Below, piece by piece: positions 8,761 to 16,956 of a stretch of 64,000 bases of DNA. Position 1 is the first letter of the stretch. Every line of letters starts with the position of its first letter. The DNA is taken from NCBI RefSeq assembly GCF_013401555.1, contig NZ_CP058552.1, forward strand, positions 1,488,001 to 1,552,000, in the 5' to 3' direction. Below the pieces are notes generated by a model, which worked only from the letters and a program-made list of their open reading frames with translations, ran no database searches and was not told where the DNA came from. A program made the position numbers and the translations under genes. The DNA comes from Paenibacillus sp. E222 (GTDB lineage Bacteria; Bacillota; Bacilli; Paenibacillales; Paenibacillaceae).

Positions 8761-9432
8761 ATGCGGGAGACGGCAAAAATCGTCATTCGTACGCCAGGGC
8801 AGGAAAGTGACGGTTCGTTTGCTTATGTCAGCCAGGGGCGTTCCATTACAGTGGGGCGTTATACGGGTGGAGATGAATTGGACTTGTCTGTCTACAATCA
8901 GTTGATATCGAAGCGGCATTGCCGCATTCATTATGATGCTCAGTATCAGCTGTGGATTGAGGACTTGGATAGTAAAAATGGAACGGAATTGAACGGGCAG
9001 CGCCTCGTTCCTTATGAGAAATACCCGTTTGCCGAAGGAGACAGCCTGACGCTGGTCAACGGTTTGATTCAGCTTCGCGTAGAAGGGGATCTCGAAGAAA
9101 CGAGAGAATATCGGATATCTGACCTGCTGGGCGAGGGTGTGCGTTTGCAGGATCACCTGCAAACCGTGCAGATTGGAGAAGTGGAGATTCCACTGTCCAA
9201 GAAGGAGTACCAACTGTTCAAGCTGCTGTACAGCCAGTTGGATCACTTTGTGACACGGGAGCAGATTGTCGGCCAGGTGTGGCCGGAGCGAAGCATGCTG
9301 GAGAGTGAGCCGGTGGGCATTGACGAGATTAACTCGCTGATCTACCGGACGAATCGCAAGCTGGGCGTACATTTTACAATCAAGTCGGTGTACAAAAAGG
9401 GCGTTTACATGAAGTCCCATGTGCCGGATTGA
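8761..9432 (+). CDS. FHA domain fused to OmpR-type winged helix
   Basis: 223 residues in two parts. Residues about 1-105 are an FHA domain: the GR turn (ITVGRYTGG), the SKRHCRI phosphothreonine-binding segment and the DSKNGTELNG loop. Residues about 130-220 are a winged helix of the OmpR/PhoB kind: PLSKKEYQLFKLLYSQ, VTREQIVGQVWPE, EINSLIYRTNRKLG and the wing KSVYKKGVYMK. It should bind DNA under control of a Ser/Thr-phosphorylated partner. No kinase gene is adjacent. The combination is uncommon compared with receiver-winged-helix regulators. It is monocistronic with its own terminator. Confidence 0.88.
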   Translation: MRETAKIVIRTPGQESDGSFAYVSQGRSITVGRYTGGDELDLSVYNQLISKRHCRIHYDAQYQLWIEDLDSKNGTELNGQRLVPYEKYPFAEGDSLTLVNGLIQLRVEGDLEETREYRISDLLGEGVRLQDHLQTVQIGEVEIPLSKKEYQLFKLLYSQLDHFVTREQIVGQVWPERSMLESEPVGIDEINSLIYRTNRKLGVHFTIKSVYKKGVYMKSHVPD

Positions 9433-9488
9433 ATGAATTGAACGAGTTACGCTATGGATTGGGATGAAGCCTAAATAGAATAAGAAGA

Positions 9489-9535
9489 AGGAAGCTTCTG
9501 CCGGGTTTTTTGGACCTGGGGAAGCTTCTTTTGTT
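9489..9535 (+). terminator. Terminator after FHA gene
   Basis: Two GAAGCTTC blocks (9491-9498 and 9521-9528) pair around a T-rich loop and are followed by TTTTG. Confidence 0.75.
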
Positions 9536-9587
9536 ATGATGAAGGTGCAAATACCGCCTCTTAATTAAACTCCAAAGGGTTGAGGTT

Positions 9588-10166
9588 ATGTTCATAGTTC
9601 AACTACTACCATGGCTGATTGCTGTGGTGACACTTATATCTGTAATATCCATCGTGCTGGTCAGTTGGAAAAATGGAATCTCACCGATGCCGACTTCCGG
9701 CATCGTCAGGCAGACAGTCATTCAGGAGGTCAACCGCATTCCCGGTTACGGTGACGTTATTGAAGCAGGCTCCGGGTGGGGAACGCTGGCACTGGACGTG
9801 GTGAGGCAATGCCCAGGCAAAAGATTAACGGGTATTGAGAATTCAATTGTTCCCTTATGGACCTCCCAACTGATTGCTTTTTTAAGTGTCCGTTTCCGGC
9901 GAACGAAGGGGAAACGCCACTCTCTGGAGGGGCGGCTGCGATTCATCCGTGGCAACATCTATACCAGTTCATATGAACACGCAGATTGCGTCATCTGTTA
10001 TTTATTCCCTGGAGCGATGAATCGGCTAGTCGACAAATTCAATCGGGAGCTGCCTCCGGGAGCGAAGGTGATTAGCGTCTGTTTTGCATTGCCAGGCAAG
10101 ATACCGCTACGGACGATTACATGCCGGGATACGCTGCGTACCAAGGTGTATGTATATACGTTTTGA
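9588..10166 (+). CDS. Membrane-anchored class I SAM methyltransferase-like protein
   Basis: 192 residues. One N-terminal transmembrane helix (LLPWLIAVVTLISVISIVLV) is followed by a Rossmann methyltransferase core with motif I as VIEAGSGWGTLALDV (about residues 57-71), an acidic residue ending strand 2 (LTGIENS) and a motif IV-like DCVICYLFPGAM. The family is annotated as class I SAM-dependent methyltransferase; the substrate is unknown, and a membrane lipid or quinone would fit the anchor but is inference. A GGTTGAGG site precedes the ATG. The stop codon abuts the first base of a dispersed repeat (10166-10342). Confidence 0.75.
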   Translation: MFIVQLLPWLIAVVTLISVISIVLVSWKNGISPMPTSGIVRQTVIQEVNRIPGYGDVIEAGSGWGTLALDVVRQCPGKRLTGIENSIVPLWTSQLIAFLSVRFRRTKGKRHSLEGRLRFIRGNIYTSSYEHADCVICYLFPGAMNRLVDKFNRELPPGAKVISVCFALPGKIPLRTITCRDTLRTKVYVYTF

Positions 10167-10342
10167 GCGCTAACGAACCTACAAAATCGGCCCAATCGAC
10201 GAAATAACGTCACTGTGATTCGTTAGATTTCAGACCTGGGCAAATCGAATCGAATAGCGTGTACCAGGTGGTTCTTTAGAATAAACTAACAAAAACAAGG
10301 GGTGTCCTCCGTCATATTCATGACGTATGGGACATCCCTTGT
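10166..10342 (+). repeat. Dispersed intergenic repeat, copy 1
   Basis: Begins AGCGCTAACGAACC and ends in a hairpin at 10297-10340 (AAGGGGTGTCCTCCGTCAT pairing with ATGACGTATGGGACATCCCTT). The reverse complement of 33853-34033 aligns along the whole length; the hairpin blocks differ at only three of about 44 positions, the interior is more diverged but keeps GATTCGTTA, ACCTG and GGTTCxTTAGA. It lies between two convergent genes and probably terminates transcription from both sides. Confidence 0.75.
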
Positions 10343-10388
10343 TATTAAATCACCTTTATTTGTTGGCTCTTATGGCCTGAGTCTTCAC

Positions 10389-12713
10389 TTACTTCGTGGT
10401 ATCCGTAGTGCCCGTTGTACCTGTGGTATCGGTTGTTGTACCCGATTCTGTTCTGTTTCTACCGCCTCCGAATCCACCTTGGCCACGGCCTCCGCCTGGA
10501 CCACCCATACCCGAGTTGGCAGTTGTAACACCAGATTCGTTCACCCAAGTTACATTGCTTGTGGATTGGAAGGCAACCACTTTGGTTCCGCCACTATACG
10601 TTCCGTCTGTATAGAGTCCATCCACTGCTTTACCAGTCGATGATCCGCCGGAGTAAATCACATAAGAACCGTCTTTTTTCAGATCCGGGGAGCTGACAAC
10701 CACCGTTTGATAATCTTTTGCTGGAGCAAAGGTCAGAATGTTGTTTCCTTCGCTATCTTCCACATGTACCAGTGTTCCTGCTTTTTGCGTTTCAGGGAAC
10801 GTCATGGCAATGGTATTTTGAGTCGATGCTTCAGATGTTGCCTGAGCCATGCCGGAGCTTCCCGCAGCGACCAGATATCCGCCGCTCAATTCGAAGTTGC
10901 CGTCATAGTCCAGTGCTCCGTTGCCATTATCTGTTGGACCGTTCACAATGACGGTTCCGTCTGTCATATAGATGGAGCCGTTCGAATCCAGTCCGTCGCC
11001 GCCTGCATTGACGGTGAGAGAGCCGCCGTTGATATGAAGCTCACTGTTGCTGGCAGATTCACCCGGCATACCACCTGGCCCACCGCCTTGTGGGCGAGTA
11101 TTGCTATTCGTGTCTGTACTTTGATTGGACTGATCCGTAGTAGATGTTATGCCAGTCGTCTCTGTAACAGAAGTGTTGGAGACTGCAGTTGTATCGGTAT
11201 TGGCTGCTTTAGTACCGTCCTCTGCAGTGGCTGCCGCATTCGCATCAGCGTCAGTTGCAGTTATTTCTCCGGAAGCATTCACGCCATCATCTGATGCAGT
11301 CACATCCACATTCCCATCGTTCAAGGTGATGATTGCACCTTCAAGACCTTCATAGCTCTTGGCAATGGTGATCGTTCCACCGTTAATGGTGAGCGCCTGA
11401 TCTGCATGAATCCCGTCATCCCCGGATTCAATGCTGAACTTGCCGTCATTGACGATTACATTGTTGTTGCTGTGCAGGGAATCATCCATGGAATTGATCG
11501 TATACGTACCGCCATTGACGGTAAGATCTGCTCCTGCTTTAAGTGCTTTGGCACTCGTTGTTTCTTCTTCTGCAGCCGTTGTGCTTGTGTCTGCATCTGC
11601 TATGGAATCAGTAGGTGCTGTTGCATTGGTAGAGCTGGATGGTGCTGCGCCTGCTGCGTTCGTTCCATTATTGCTCGGCATATCAGCAGGTGGTTCCCCA
11701 TCCGGTGGTGTGCCCATATCGGTTGGAGGTGTACCGCCACCCCATCCGCCGCCACCGCCGCCAAATGGTCCTTCTTCTACTTTTTCTGGTGCATTGGCAC
11801 TGCCGCCTCCGGTTACGATGTTAAATGTGCCGCCATCCGTAACCAATGCGGTTTCCGCTTGAATGCCGTCGCTGCCGCTCTGGATGTTGAATGTACCTCC
11901 AGCAATGGCCACGAAGCCTTTGGTCGTATCCGTATCGTTTGTAGATTTGATGCCGTCACCTTCTGAATCAATGGTAATGGTCCCGGCTTGAATCGCCACC
12001 ATATCTTTACCTTTGATGCCGTCATCGGCGGATTTGACGTTAATTGTGCCACTGACGATTTTCAGATCATCCTTGCTCGTAATACCTTCATTGTAGTTAC
12101 CCGTAACTGTCAGCTTGCCTGTACCATTGAACGTCAGGTCTGCCTTGCTGAAGATGGCTGCATCCGGCTCATCCGTTGTATCGTCGGCGTATACGTAAGT
12201 TTTGCCATCCGAGACAGCATTCTCGGTTCCTTCCTCCAGCGTAATAATGGCTTTGCCTGCTTTCTGGATATAGATAGCTGCACTGTCGTTATCATTGATG
12301 GTTGCCCCGTTTAATACGAGATGTACGGTGCCCTTATCTGCCACATTAACTACAATCTGTCCGTCGGTCAGCTTGCCGCTAAGTACATAGGTACCCGCTG
12401 CGGAGACGGTTACCGATCCGTTTGCTGCTTTTGCGCCCGAACCTGTGATGGAAGCGGTCGTCCCGTTCAGCTTAATCGTTGTGGAGTCTGCTGCACTCCA
12501 GCTCACGTTGGTATCGTCTTCATCCATCGTGACCAGATCGGCATACTTTACAGAGGTTTGTTCACTGACGGATACGGTTTTGGTAGTCCCTGTCGTTGAA
12601 ACTGCGGCGTTTGCAGTAGTGCTAGTGGCTGCCGGAGCGCTGCAAGCCGTAACCATGGCCGTAATCATCGCGACGGACCATAGTTTGCTCCCAGTTATGA
12701 TTTTCTTTTTCAT
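10389..12713 (-). CDS. Lipoprotein with beta-helix carbohydrate-binding domains (Cthe_2159/DUF4353 type)
   Basis: 774 residues. A lipoprotein signal ends MVTAC (Cys24). Residues about 60-290 and 380-560 are repeated short beta-helix rungs of the form DDGI/DGIKSxxD (ADDGIKGKD, EGDGIKST, SDGIQAET, DDGIHADQ), the pattern of the calcium-rich parallel beta-helix of Cthe_2159, a pectin/cellulose-binding protein. Low-complexity Gly/Pro and Thr/Ala linkers separate the blocks; the C-terminus is Gly-Arg then Thr-rich. It should be tethered outside the membrane and bind acidic polysaccharide. AAGGGA lies 10 nt from the ATG. Last gene of the VTC-DUF4956 operon (26 nt after the DUF4956 stop). Confidence 0.82.
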   Translation of the reverse strand: MKKKIITGSKLWSVAMITAMVTACSAPAATSTTANAAVSTTGTTKTVSVSEQTSVKYADLVTMDEDDTNVSWSAADSTTIKLNGTTASITGSGAKAANGSVTVSAAGTYVLSGKLTDGQIVVNVADKGTVHLVLNGATINDNDSAAIYIQKAGKAIITLEEGTENAVSDGKTYVYADDTTDEPDAAIFSKADLTFNGTGKLTVTGNYNEGITSKDDLKIVSGTINVKSADDGIKGKDMVAIQAGTITIDSEGDGIKSTNDTDTTKGFVAIAGGTFNIQSGSDGIQAETALVTDGGTFNIVTGGGSANAPEKVEEGPFGGGGGGWGGGTPPTDMGTPPDGEPPADMPSNNGTNAAGAAPSSSTNATAPTDSIADADTSTTAAEEETTSAKALKAGADLTVNGGTYTINSMDDSLHSNNNVIVNDGKFSIESGDDGIHADQALTINGGTITIAKSYEGLEGAIITLNDGNVDVTASDDGVNASGEITATDADANAAATAEDGTKAANTDTTAVSNTSVTETTGITSTTDQSNQSTDTNSNTRPQGGGPGGMPGESASNSELHINGGSLTVNAGGDGLDSNGSIYMTDGTVIVNGPTDNGNGALDYDGNFELSGGYLVAAGSSGMAQATSEASTQNTIAMTFPETQKAGTLVHVEDSEGNNILTFAPAKDYQTVVVSSPDLKKDGSYVIYSGGSSTGKAVDGLYTDGTYSGGTKVVAFQSTSNVTWVNESGVTTANSGMGGPGGGRGQGGFGGGRNRTESGTTTDTTGTTGTTDTTK

Positions 12714-12739
12714 AGTATATCGTTCCCTTCGGATTCAAT

Positions 12740-13420
12740 TTAGTATTCTGGTGTTGGACTCATCGTTAACGAGATATCTAGATTTCCGTTTCGTGTACGA
12801 ATCGCATCCAAGAATTCCTTCTGGCTTACACTTTCGTGAATGGTAACACTGTAGACAAGCTCGTACAGACTGCCGAGTTCGGTGGTTCTGATTTTTTTGA
12901 GATCAAAAGGTACGTTAAATTTATGGAACACTTCGTTCAGTGCTTCTTCGTAGCTCAAGTTTTCCGGAATGGTTACTTTCAGCGTTTTTTGCTGGGCTTT
13001 CTTCCCTCCGAAGTTGAAGCGGCTCAGGACAAACATCAGTACACACAGGATAATGGTGAACATTACAGCATAACCGAATGCGCCTACACCGCAGGCAAGA
13101 CCGGAAGCCATGGTGAACAGAACATAAGCAATGTCTTTCGGGTCACCAGGCGCACTTCTGAATCGGATGATGGAGAAGGCACCCGCGAGGCTGAATGCAC
13201 GGGCAATGTTGCTGCCGATCAGAAGAATGATGATGGCTACGATGACAGGCAAGACGACCATAGTTAGTGTAAAGCTTTGGGAATATGTGCTCTGATTTGT
13301 CTTCATGTATGTCAGGCTGATGATGACCCCCATGATGATGGCAAGTCCAATCGTTAGAATCGCATTACTAAAAGTTAGGGTGGTGTCTGTTAAAGCTGAG
13401 CTGAAAATGGAATCAAGCAT
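12740..13420 (-). CDS. DUF4956 membrane protein
   Basis: 226 residues. Four or so transmembrane helices in the first ~140 residues (TLTFSNAILTIGLAIIMGV, LTMVVLPVIVAIIILLIG, VMFTIILCVLMFVLS) surround the conserved loop SLAGAFSIIRFRSAPGDPKD. The cytoplasmic C-terminal ~90 residues form an alpha/beta domain. This is the DUF4956 family, repeatedly found beside VTC-domain and CotH-type or beta-helix proteins; its activity is unknown. The ATG overlaps the end of the upstream VTC gene by 8 nt and has no clear ribosome site, which implies translational coupling. Confidence 0.85.
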   Translation of the reverse strand: MLDSIFSSALTDTTLTFSNAILTIGLAIIMGVIISLTYMKTNQSTYSQSFTLTMVVLPVIVAIIILLIGSNIARAFSLAGAFSIIRFRSAPGDPKDIAYVLFTMASGLACGVGAFGYAVMFTIILCVLMFVLSRFNFGGKKAQQKTLKVTIPENLSYEEALNEVFHKFNVPFDLKKIRTTELGSLYELVYSVTIHESVSQKEFLDAIRTRNGNLDISLTMSPTPEY

Positions 13421-14231
13421 ATACTACACGCTCTCTTTCTGTGATTGTTTTTTCTTGTTCTATGGATGGGTTGAAATCGGTACCCGGCAGCAATTCTCGT
13501 TCAGTCTGGTAGTTCAGGTTGGTGGTTCTGGCCAGATGTCTGTACTCATTGCCGTATTTCGAGAATCCGGTGCGATATAGGCCGTGTTCGGATAACAGTT
13601 GGGAGAGCCACATCGGAACGGTTTTCTCGGCTTTGACTTCCATCAGCCAGCGTCCATCTTTCACCAGTGGTTCACCGTAATCCCCTTGCTCCAGCTTCAG
13701 ATCGTATCTGCGACTGCGGATGTTGGTATCAAAAGTGATGCGGAGATCGCGGCTGTTCTTGTCGAACAGCGCCTTGCGTTCATAAGCCAGATACACTTTT
13801 GGTTCCAGATCGTACAGCCGGAGGAAGTACTTGATCTCTTCCACAACCTGTTTGTTCATGTAATCTGCGAGATTAGGCGCCTTGCCTGTCTGAACGAATT
13901 CGTAGGCTTCATCCAGCTTCAGGGCAGTTCGGCGTTTGTTTACCAGGCCAAATACTTTCTTTTTGATCTCCAGATATACCTTCGCATTCTCTTCAGGAAC
14001 TCCGTATGCCCGCAGCCTAAGCTTCTCCTTGTATTTGGGTTTGGAGAGACTGGCGCGGATCAGGGAATCCTGCGGAGTGTCGAAGTACAGATTGCTGATG
14101 GAGTAGAACTCGTGTTTCTTGTTGTAAGCGTCCAGCTCCATATACTTCAGCAGATCGGTGTAGAAGTTCTCGTATTGCTCATCTGTCAGTAGATACTTGC
14201 TCTCATATCGGTTGAATACTTCAATTGCCAT
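13413..14231 (-). CDS. VTC-domain (polyphosphate polymerase-like) protein
   Basis: 272 residues from the ATG at 14231, preceded by AAAGGA; an ATG 18 nt further upstream lacks a site. The VTC tunnel-domain pattern is clear: FNRYESKYLLT at the start, LYFDTPQDSLIRASLSKPKYKEKLRLRAYG, VYLEIKKKVFGLVNKRR, YERKALF, LRITFDTNIRSRRYDL and WLMEVKAEKTVPMWL, with the basic and acidic residues that in yeast Vtc4 bind polyphosphate and metal. Bacterial members are annotated as polyphosphate polymerase domain proteins, but activity in this operon type is unproven. It is the first gene of the operon with DUF4956 and the beta-helix lipoprotein, divergent from the two-component system at 14482. Confidence 0.87.
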   Translation of the reverse strand: MAIEVFNRYESKYLLTDEQYENFYTDLLKYMELDAYNKKHEFYSISNLYFDTPQDSLIRASLSKPKYKEKLRLRAYGVPEENAKVYLEIKKKVFGLVNKRRTALKLDEAYEFVQTGKAPNLADYMNKQVVEEIKYFLRLYDLEPKVYLAYERKALFDKNSRDLRITFDTNIRSRRYDLKLEQGDYGEPLVKDGRWLMEVKAEKTVPMWLSQLLSEHGLYRTGFSKYGNEYRHLARTTNLNYQTERELLPGTDFNPSIEQEKTITERERVVYA

Positions 14232-14309
14232 TGGGTTCAGTCCTTTCATCCATGTTTTGTATGTTTTGTTGCATCGTGTATTGCTTCCATGTCTGTATCT
14301 TAGAGCGTC

Positions 14310-14409
14310 AACCTTGAATGAATCTTAAATGATTTTACATTCCGTTGATCTTTTTTTACCTTCCTTTAATAGTTCTCCAAAAATAATGAATTAAGATTGG
14401 TTCAAGGTT
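14310..14409. promoter_or_regulatory. Mirrored response-regulator boxes between divergent operons
   Basis: TTAAGATTGGTTCAAGGTT at 14391-14409 (plus) recurs on the minus strand at 14310-14328 with 17 of 19 bases identical, so each operon is preceded by one box facing it. Within a box, TTAAGA and TTCAAG form a direct repeat, the usual layout for OmpR-type regulators. The plus-side box ends 19 nt before TATAAT (14429-14434), where a normal -35 is lacking, suggesting activation. Confidence 0.6.
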
Positions 14410-14481
14410 CCGTTGATACAATCGCTGGTATAATAGATTGACTTATATCGAAACCAATTCATGCAGAGGAATGAAGAACCG

Positions 14482-15159
14482 ATGAGAATACTGATTGCGG
14501 AAGATGAGGTTCATTTGGCGGAAGCCGTGTCACAAATATTAAAGAAAAACAATTACTCTGTAGACATGGTGCATGACGGGAGATCGGGTCTGGATTATGC
14601 GCTGAGCGGAATCTATGATCTGTTGCTGCTGGACATCATGATGCCGGAAATGGACGGGATTACCATGCTGAAGAAACTGCGCAGCGAAGGCAATCATACG
14701 CCTGTCATTCTGCTCACAGCCAAAGGAGAAATTTCAGACAAAGTGACCGGGCTGGATTATGGAGCCGATGATTATATAGCAAAGCCCTTTGCCACGGAGG
14801 AATTGCTCGCACGGATTCGGGCAGCCCTGAGAAGGAAGGGAGAAGTCGTTCCGGAGGATGGACTGAAGTTCGGTGACATTGAACTGAACACCACGCAGCT
14901 GAAGCTGAGTGTTCAGGGCAAGGAGATCAAGCTGAATCTGAAGGAAAATGAACTGCTGGAGCTGCTAATCACGCGTAAACAGGCCATTACTTCCAAAGAG
15001 CAGATTATTGAGAAGCTGTGGGGTTTCGATTCGGAAGTGGAGTATAACAATGTGGAGGTGTACATCTCGTTTTTACGCAAAAAGTTAACCTTCCTGAACT
15101 CCGCGGTTCGCATCAATACGATTCGGGGTGTGGGGTACGTACTTGAGGTGACGTCCTGA
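14482..15159 (+). CDS. OmpR-family response regulator
   Basis: 225 residues starting MRILIAEDE; the ATG at 14482 is 11 nt from AGAGGA and matches where the family starts, whereas the ATG at 14461 overlaps the ribosome site. Receiver domain residues 1-120 with phosphoacceptor Asp51 in LLLLDIMMP and Lys in IAKPF; winged helix in the C-terminal 95 residues (LKENELLELLITRK, VEVYISFLRKKL, TIRGVGYVLEV). Its stop overlaps the kinase start (TGATG). It is divergent from the VTC operon and probably controls both directions through the paired boxes at 14310-14409. Confidence 0.93.
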   Translation: MRILIAEDEVHLAEAVSQILKKNNYSVDMVHDGRSGLDYALSGIYDLLLLDIMMPEMDGITMLKKLRSEGNHTPVILLTAKGEISDKVTGLDYGADDYIAKPFATEELLARIRAALRRKGEVVPEDGLKFGDIELNTTQLKLSVQGKEIKLNLKENELLELLITRKQAITSKEQIIEKLWGFDSEVEYNNVEVYISFLRKKLTFLNSAVRINTIRGVGYVLEVTS

Positions 15160-16460
15160 TGTTCAAGAAACTTAGAAACCGATTTCTGATCGTGAACCTG
15201 GTGTCCATCTCGTTTATGATGTTGGTTGCCTTTGCCACGATCTACATCATTACGTATCAGAATGTACAGCGGGAAACCAACATGGAGCTGTTCAAAGTGT
15301 CGGATTTCTATCATGGTCCGTACAACTCCAGCAAGATGCCGCGCGGTGATGACAGGGATTCAGTGCCAGGATCTCAGCCATCCGATTCCAGTGCCAATGG
15401 AGCGTCGGGGAGTGATCCGAATTCACCGCCAGGACGCTCGGTATCGTTCATGGTCAAGACGGATAGTGAGTGGGAAATCACCGATGCGCACTCCAGGTTT
15501 GATATGGATGACACGTTCTATACTGAAGCTTTGCAAAAGGTGAATAAAGTCGACGATGTGGATCGGAAGACCGGACAGTTTACACTGAATGGAACGGACT
15601 GGGCTTATGTGATCGACCCGAGCAGCACAGGGCACATGATTGTGTTTATCGATGTGACGGCCCAACAGGGCATTCTTACGAATCTGATTTATACTTTTGC
15701 CGTCGTGGGTTTGATCATGCTGATCGTCATCTACTTCCTGAGCCGCTATTTCGCCAATCGTTCCATTACCCCGGTCAAGGAAGCCTTTGAGAAGCAAAAG
15801 CAGTTCATAGCCGATGCTTCACATGAGTTGAAAACGCCGCTGGCGATCATCAATACCAACACGGATGTGCTTCTCGCGAACCGGGAGGATACGATTGAGA
15901 ATCAGGCCAAGTGGCTGCATTACATCAAGTCGGAGACGGAACGCATGTCGGGACTGACGAATGATCTGTTATATCTGACTCAAATTGACGATTCAAGATC
16001 CTCGATGATTCATACCAAGTTCAATATGAGCGATGCGGTGGAGACGATCATTTTGACGATGGAAGCTGTGATTTTCGAGAAAAATATATCCTTGGACTAC
16101 AGCATTGAACCGCAGCTCATGGTCCATGGCAACAGCGAACAGATCAAGCAGGTCATTCTGATTCTGCTCGACAATGCCGTGAAATACTCCAGAGCCAAAG
16201 GCTCGGTCAACGTATCGTTGAAGAAACAGAACAATGACGTTTTGCTGGCCGTTTCCAACACGGGAGAGGGCATTGCGCCTGAGAATCTGGACCGGATCTT
16301 CGATCGCTTCTATCGCACGGATGCCTCCAGAGCACGGAAAAATGGTGGACATGGATTGGGTCTTGCGATTGCAAGGTCGATTGTGGAACAGCACAAAGGT
16401 GAGATTTACGCCCGCAGTGTGGTAGGGGAAGGTGCAACATTTTACGTTCGTTTATCTTAG
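15159..16460 (+). CDS. Sensor histidine kinase
   Basis: 433 residues. Helix 1 (FLIVNLVSISFMMLVAFATIY), an extracytoplasmic segment of about 140 residues containing a Ser/Asp/Pro-rich linker, and helix 2 (LIYTFAVVGLIMLIVIYFLS). Then HisKA with ASHELKTPLAI and HATPase_c with LLDNAVKYS, the DRFYRTDAS segment and GHGLGLAIA. The ATG overlaps the regulator's stop by one base. It should phosphorylate the OmpR-type partner; the signal is unknown, although the adjacent surface-polysaccharide-binding lipoprotein makes an envelope cue reasonable. Confidence 0.92.
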   Translation: MFKKLRNRFLIVNLVSISFMMLVAFATIYIITYQNVQRETNMELFKVSDFYHGPYNSSKMPRGDDRDSVPGSQPSDSSANGASGSDPNSPPGRSVSFMVKTDSEWEITDAHSRFDMDDTFYTEALQKVNKVDDVDRKTGQFTLNGTDWAYVIDPSSTGHMIVFIDVTAQQGILTNLIYTFAVVGLIMLIVIYFLSRYFANRSITPVKEAFEKQKQFIADASHELKTPLAIINTNTDVLLANREDTIENQAKWLHYIKSETERMSGLTNDLLYLTQIDDSRSSMIHTKFNMSDAVETIILTMEAVIFEKNISLDYSIEPQLMVHGNSEQIKQVILILLDNAVKYSRAKGSVNVSLKKQNNDVLLAVSNTGEGIAPENLDRIFDRFYRTDASRARKNGGHGLGLAIARSIVEQHKGEIYARSVVGEGATFYVRLS

Positions 16461-16544
16461 GGATAAGGAATAATGCATGTCTGTTCTGGGTTAACCTATG
16501 CTACAATGGCAACAGAACGTAAGAATCAAGGAGCTGACTTTAAC

Positions 16545-16829
16545 GTGACTGAAACAAATTCAATCAATGAACAGGAAATGAAGGCATATATTGCAGAGAA
16601 GACGAAGGCAAGCGAAGCGAATATCGCTCTTGTCCTGAAGCATGAGCAGGCGTACATCAACAAGGCGCATGAAAATGCCAAAGGCGACGTGGATATCGAC
16701 GGTGACGATCTGGCCGACTATATTCTGAGCCGTAAAGATGTGAAGCTGGATGAGCTGACCGTTGAAAGCATTCTGGATGCTGAAATGGACTATTTGATGG
16801 AAAAAGGGCTCGCAGGCTACGTGGATTAA
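16545..16829 (+). CDS. Hypothetical acidic protein (94 aa, GTG start)
   Basis: The GTG at 16545 is preceded by AAGGAG (11 nt) and gives VTETNSINEQEMKAYIAEKT onward; the longer reading frame from 16473 would cross a promoter-like TACAAT (16502-16507) and lacks a site. The protein is soluble, helical and acidic, with GDVDIDGDDLADYIL in the middle and a C-terminal EMDYLMEKGL. I do not recognise the family. It lies between the kinase and a strong bidirectional hairpin. Confidence 0.65.
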   Translation: MTETNSINEQEMKAYIAEKTKASEANIALVLKHEQAYINKAHENAKGDVDIDGDDLADYILSRKDVKLDELTVESILDAEMDYLMEKGLAGYVD

Positions 16830-16848
16830 TTTAAATCAATAAATTGAA

Positions 16849-16894
16849 AAAATGACCTCAGCCTCCACGTTATTGTGGAATTTGAGGTCATTTT
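16849..16894. terminator. Bidirectional terminator
   Basis: AAAATGACCTCA (16849-16860) and TGAGGTCATTTT (16883-16894) form a perfect 12-bp stem with A and T tracts on both sides; it serves the converging hypothetical and SDR genes. Confidence 0.9.
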
Positions 16895-16956
16895 GGATTG
16901 TGCCTTGGAAATTACCTTTTAAACCGCCAGCCTCCGTTGGGCTGGTCTCATTCTTC

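Noticed and set aside
11406..11966. Plus-strand frames inside the beta-helix lipoprotein gene
   Set aside because: Cys-rich shadows of the repeated DDGI rungs; no ribosome site.
13245..13420. Possible ribosome site for DUF4956
   Set aside because: No convincing site; the 8-nt overlap with the VTC gene makes coupled translation the simpler explanation.
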